This document shows, piece after piece, positions 62,608 through 64,000 of a stretch of DNA of 64,000 nucleotides. Positions within the stretch are counted from its first letter, which is position 1; every line of letters starts with the position of its first letter. The notes under the pieces were generated by a model that was given only the letters and a program-made list of their open reading frames with translations, had not been told where the DNA came from and ran no database searches. Made by a program: the position numbers and the translations under genes. This DNA is from Clostridium bowmanii (GTDB lineage: Bacteria; Bacillota; Clostridia; Clostridiales; Clostridiaceae), in NCBI RefSeq assembly GCF_018861315.1, contig NZ_JAHLDL010000014.1, positions 56,761 through 120,760 on the forward strand. Reading direction: 5' to 3'.

Positions 62608-63126
62608 ATGTCAAAGAGCGTATATTGTGTTGATAAAATAGACGAAGGTAAAAAGGAAATGATAACAGCTGAAAATAAAAATACACCTGCTAAAAGGATT
62701 AATATAGTATCCATAAAAATGGTAAGAGAAGCAACTATCCTATATAACATACGAAAGATAACGAGTCCAGCAGATGCGGTGGAGCTTGGGAAAAAAATCC
62801 TTGAAAACTCAGACCGTGAGCATTTGTGGTTACTTTGCCTTGACACGAAAAATCAGCCAGTTGCACTGAATGAAGTTTCGGTAGGGAGCCTTTCTTGCTC
62901 AATTGTTCATCCTCGTGAGGTATTCAAGGCAGCCATTCTAAGCAATGCAGCTTCAATAATACTTTTCCACAACCATCCTTCAGGAGACCCTTCAGCCTCA
63001 AATGAAGATATAAAAATCACAACAAGGCTCAAAGAATGTGGGGAAATACTAGGGGTACCACTCATTGACCACATAATTATTGGAAATGAAAAATATTGTA
63101 GTCTAAAAGAAAAAGGAATATTATAG
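62608..63126 (+). CDS. RadC-type JAB domain protein
   Basis: 172 aa. The JAB/MPN metalloprotease-like site is HNHPSGDPSASNED (H121, H123, S125, D134), with SIVHPREVFKAAILSNAASIILFHN before it. The N-terminus lacks the helix-hairpin-helix of chromosomal RadC and is of the short type found on integrative and plasmid elements. Its role is unknown; despite the name, a role in DNA repair is not supported in E. coli. ATG 62608 follows AAAGAAGG. Confidence 0.9.
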   Translation: MSKSVYCVDKIDEGKKEMITAENKNTPAKRINIVSIKMVREATILYNIRKITSPADAVELGKKILENSDREHLWLLCLDTKNQPVALNEVSVGSLSCSIVHPREVFKAAILSNAASIILFHNHPSGDPSASNEDIKITTRLKECGEILGVPLIDHIIIGNEKYCSLKEKGIL

Positions 63127-63140
63127 GAGGAATTGAGGGT

Positions 63141-63449
63141 ATGTTTGATAATGCTAGGTATATTACAAGTGGAATAAATGAGGAAGTTGATGAATCCATC
63201 CAAGTACTATTATGGAACTTTATTGACTTATTAAAGCTAAAAGAAGATTTTACAATAGACTGGCTACAAGTATTTGAGCTTAGGGAAATAAGCAATAGTA
63301 AGACCTTTAATCAAGAAATAGTGCACTCGCAGGAAGAGCCATTATACAAGAAGCATTACTTAGTGGCAGTAGACAAGCCTATTAGTACTAAAATATATGT
63401 TATTGATGACTCGGAGCAAAGTGTACTGATGTTATCAAAAGAATACTAA
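63141..63449 (+). CDS. DUF960 domain protein
   Basis: 102 aa. Start MFDNARYITSGINEEVDESIQVLLW and later FTIDWLQVFELRE, QEIVHSQEEPLYKKHYLV and the end KIYVIDDSEQSVLMLSKEY match DUF960. Proteins of this family are encoded next to the ccr recombinase genes of staphylococcal SCC elements and on other Firmicute islands. The function is unknown. ATG 63141 follows GGAGG, 14 bp after radC. Confidence 0.82.
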   Translation: MFDNARYITSGINEEVDESIQVLLWNFIDLLKLKEDFTIDWLQVFELREISNSKTFNQEIVHSQEEPLYKKHYLVAVDKPISTKIYVIDDSEQSVLMLSKEY

Positions 63450-63696
63450 ATTGATAGTGTTAACTAACCTATGAAAAAACTAGATTAAAAATTTTAAGAT
63501 TTAAATTGCACCATGAAAAGTGAAAATATACCTAAAAGTAATGAAACATTAGTTTTGTTATCAACAAAACTTTGGCTTTTTTTCTTGTCAAGTAAAAAAG
63601 TGCAGCAAAAATACACCTTTAAGATTGTCCCTTTTTTTTCAGAACACTGAAGGTGAAGCTAATTTGCTTATATCAAAAGCTAAATCGTAAATCCAG
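63450..63696. other. Gap between the DUF960 gene and the transposase
   Basis: 247 bp, no gene. A hairpin AGTTTTGTT (63551-63559) / AACAAAACT (63563-63571) is followed by a T-rich run (63575-63582) and may end the radC-DUF960 transcript. The inverted end of the insertion sequence should lie in this stretch, but the other end is outside the window, so it cannot be identified. Confidence 0.4.
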
Positions 63697-64000
63697 CTAT
63701 ATAACCTGCTTTTCAATTATAAGTTGTTGAGAAAGTTCAATTAATTTTTGCCATTTGCCAGGCATCGTTGGAATTTTCTCAAGCTCAGGAATAGAGTTTA
63801 ATGGTCCCCAATAGGAGTAGCTATGGGGGCGGAGAAAGTTATAATAGGCTACAAATAAAGCTAAGTGCGTGTTGGAACCTTCTTCACTACCAAAACCATT
63901 TGTAACCCTATAGGAGAATTTAAAGGTTCTGTTTAGACGTTCTATTATTTGTTTAAGCCAACGATATTCAGTTGAAATAGGATCAGAATTAGTAAGTCCA
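63697..64000 (-). mobile_element. Insertion sequence transposase, C-terminal part (DDE type), cut by window edge
   Basis: The minus strand is open for 101 codons to TAG at 63697. It reads GLTNSDPISTEYRWLKQII, ERLNRTFKFSYRVTNGFGS, then HLALFVAYYNFLRPHSYSYWGPL and a C-terminus ending QQLIIEKQVI. The Glu in LKQIIERLN is the last residue of the DDE triad, and YYNFLRPH is the usual block after it in IS transposases of the rve type. The N-terminal part is beyond the window, so completeness cannot be judged. Confidence 0.85.

Noticed and set aside
62608..63126. DNA repair function from the RadC name.
   Set aside because: It is the short mobile-element type without the HhH domain, and the repair role of RadC is not established.
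59083..64000. Calling the region a proven SCC element.
   Set aside because: No ccr recombinase and no duplicate of the rlmH end were found in the window; it is kept as a hypothesis only.

Overview
The window is AT-rich, with dense genes, strong AGGAGG-type ribosome binding sites and perfect hairpin-plus-T terminators. It carries sporulation or spore-related genes (SpoIIP, a SASP-like peptide, a GerMN lipoprotein) and a FabT/FabK type II fatty acid operon. This fits an endospore-forming anaerobe of Clostridium sensu stricto. No rRNA, tRNA or CRISPR array was seen, and I do not assign a species.

Layout. 1-6.8 kb holds single genes mostly on the minus strand: radical SAM/SPASM protein, DTW-domain tRNA modification enzyme, PH-like protein, a membrane segment fused to a truncated AAC(3) acetyltransferase, a decayed SPL-type radical SAM gene, a StayGreen (Mg-dechelatase family) protein facing TspO, a zinc-ribbon protein and CorA. 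7.0-18.6 kb is a complete fatty acid synthesis operon: FabK-like/NMO, fabT, fabH, acpP, fabK, fabD, fabG, fabF, accB, fabZ, accC, accD, accA. Two near-identical promoters with tandem FabT-type operators drive it, and a DegV (FakB-type) fatty-acid-binding protein follows.

19.7-24.4 kb holds a SASP-like peptide, proC, and a minus-strand operon of a BlaI-type repressor, an M56 (BlaR1-type) membrane protease whose external domain is a SpoIIP-like amidase, and a separate SpoIIP. I consider this the most unusual system in the window. 24.6-29.7 kb encodes a secreted protein, an ABC-2 exporter and a two-component system behind a palindromic promoter. An orphan 85-aa gene follows, under a promoter with a textbook LexA/SOS box between -35 and -10. 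30-45.5 kb has an HD-GYP protein, CapA-like protein, SEC-C methionine aminopeptidase, an about 1817-aa pseudokinase/ATPase/TPR/GAF/GGDEF/GAF signalling protein, M16C peptidase, 2-hydroxyacid dehydrogenase and CinA.

45.5-51 kb, minus strand, holds ferritin, a subtilase, LysR, YdcZ-type transporter, dimeric dUTPase, and two tandem 2H-phosphoesterase-like genes, one of which has lost both catalytic histidines. 51-59 kb holds DUF1540, murA, WalJ-like hydrolase, GerMN lipoprotein, SEC-C protein, a TetR-controlled ABC exporter and rlmH. Immediately after rlmH, from about 59.1 kb to the right edge, the content becomes accessory: HNH endonuclease plus DNA methyltransferase, two small hypotheticals, a RadC-type JAB protein, a DUF960 protein and the end of a transposase. 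rlmH is the classical SCC integration site in staphylococci and DUF960 genes travel with SCC, so this may be the left part of an SCC-like or other rlmH-targeted island. No recombinase lies in the window.

Where a track ORF began upstream of a better ribosome binding site, the start has been moved and the reason given. Family names come from reading motifs by eye; no database search was run.
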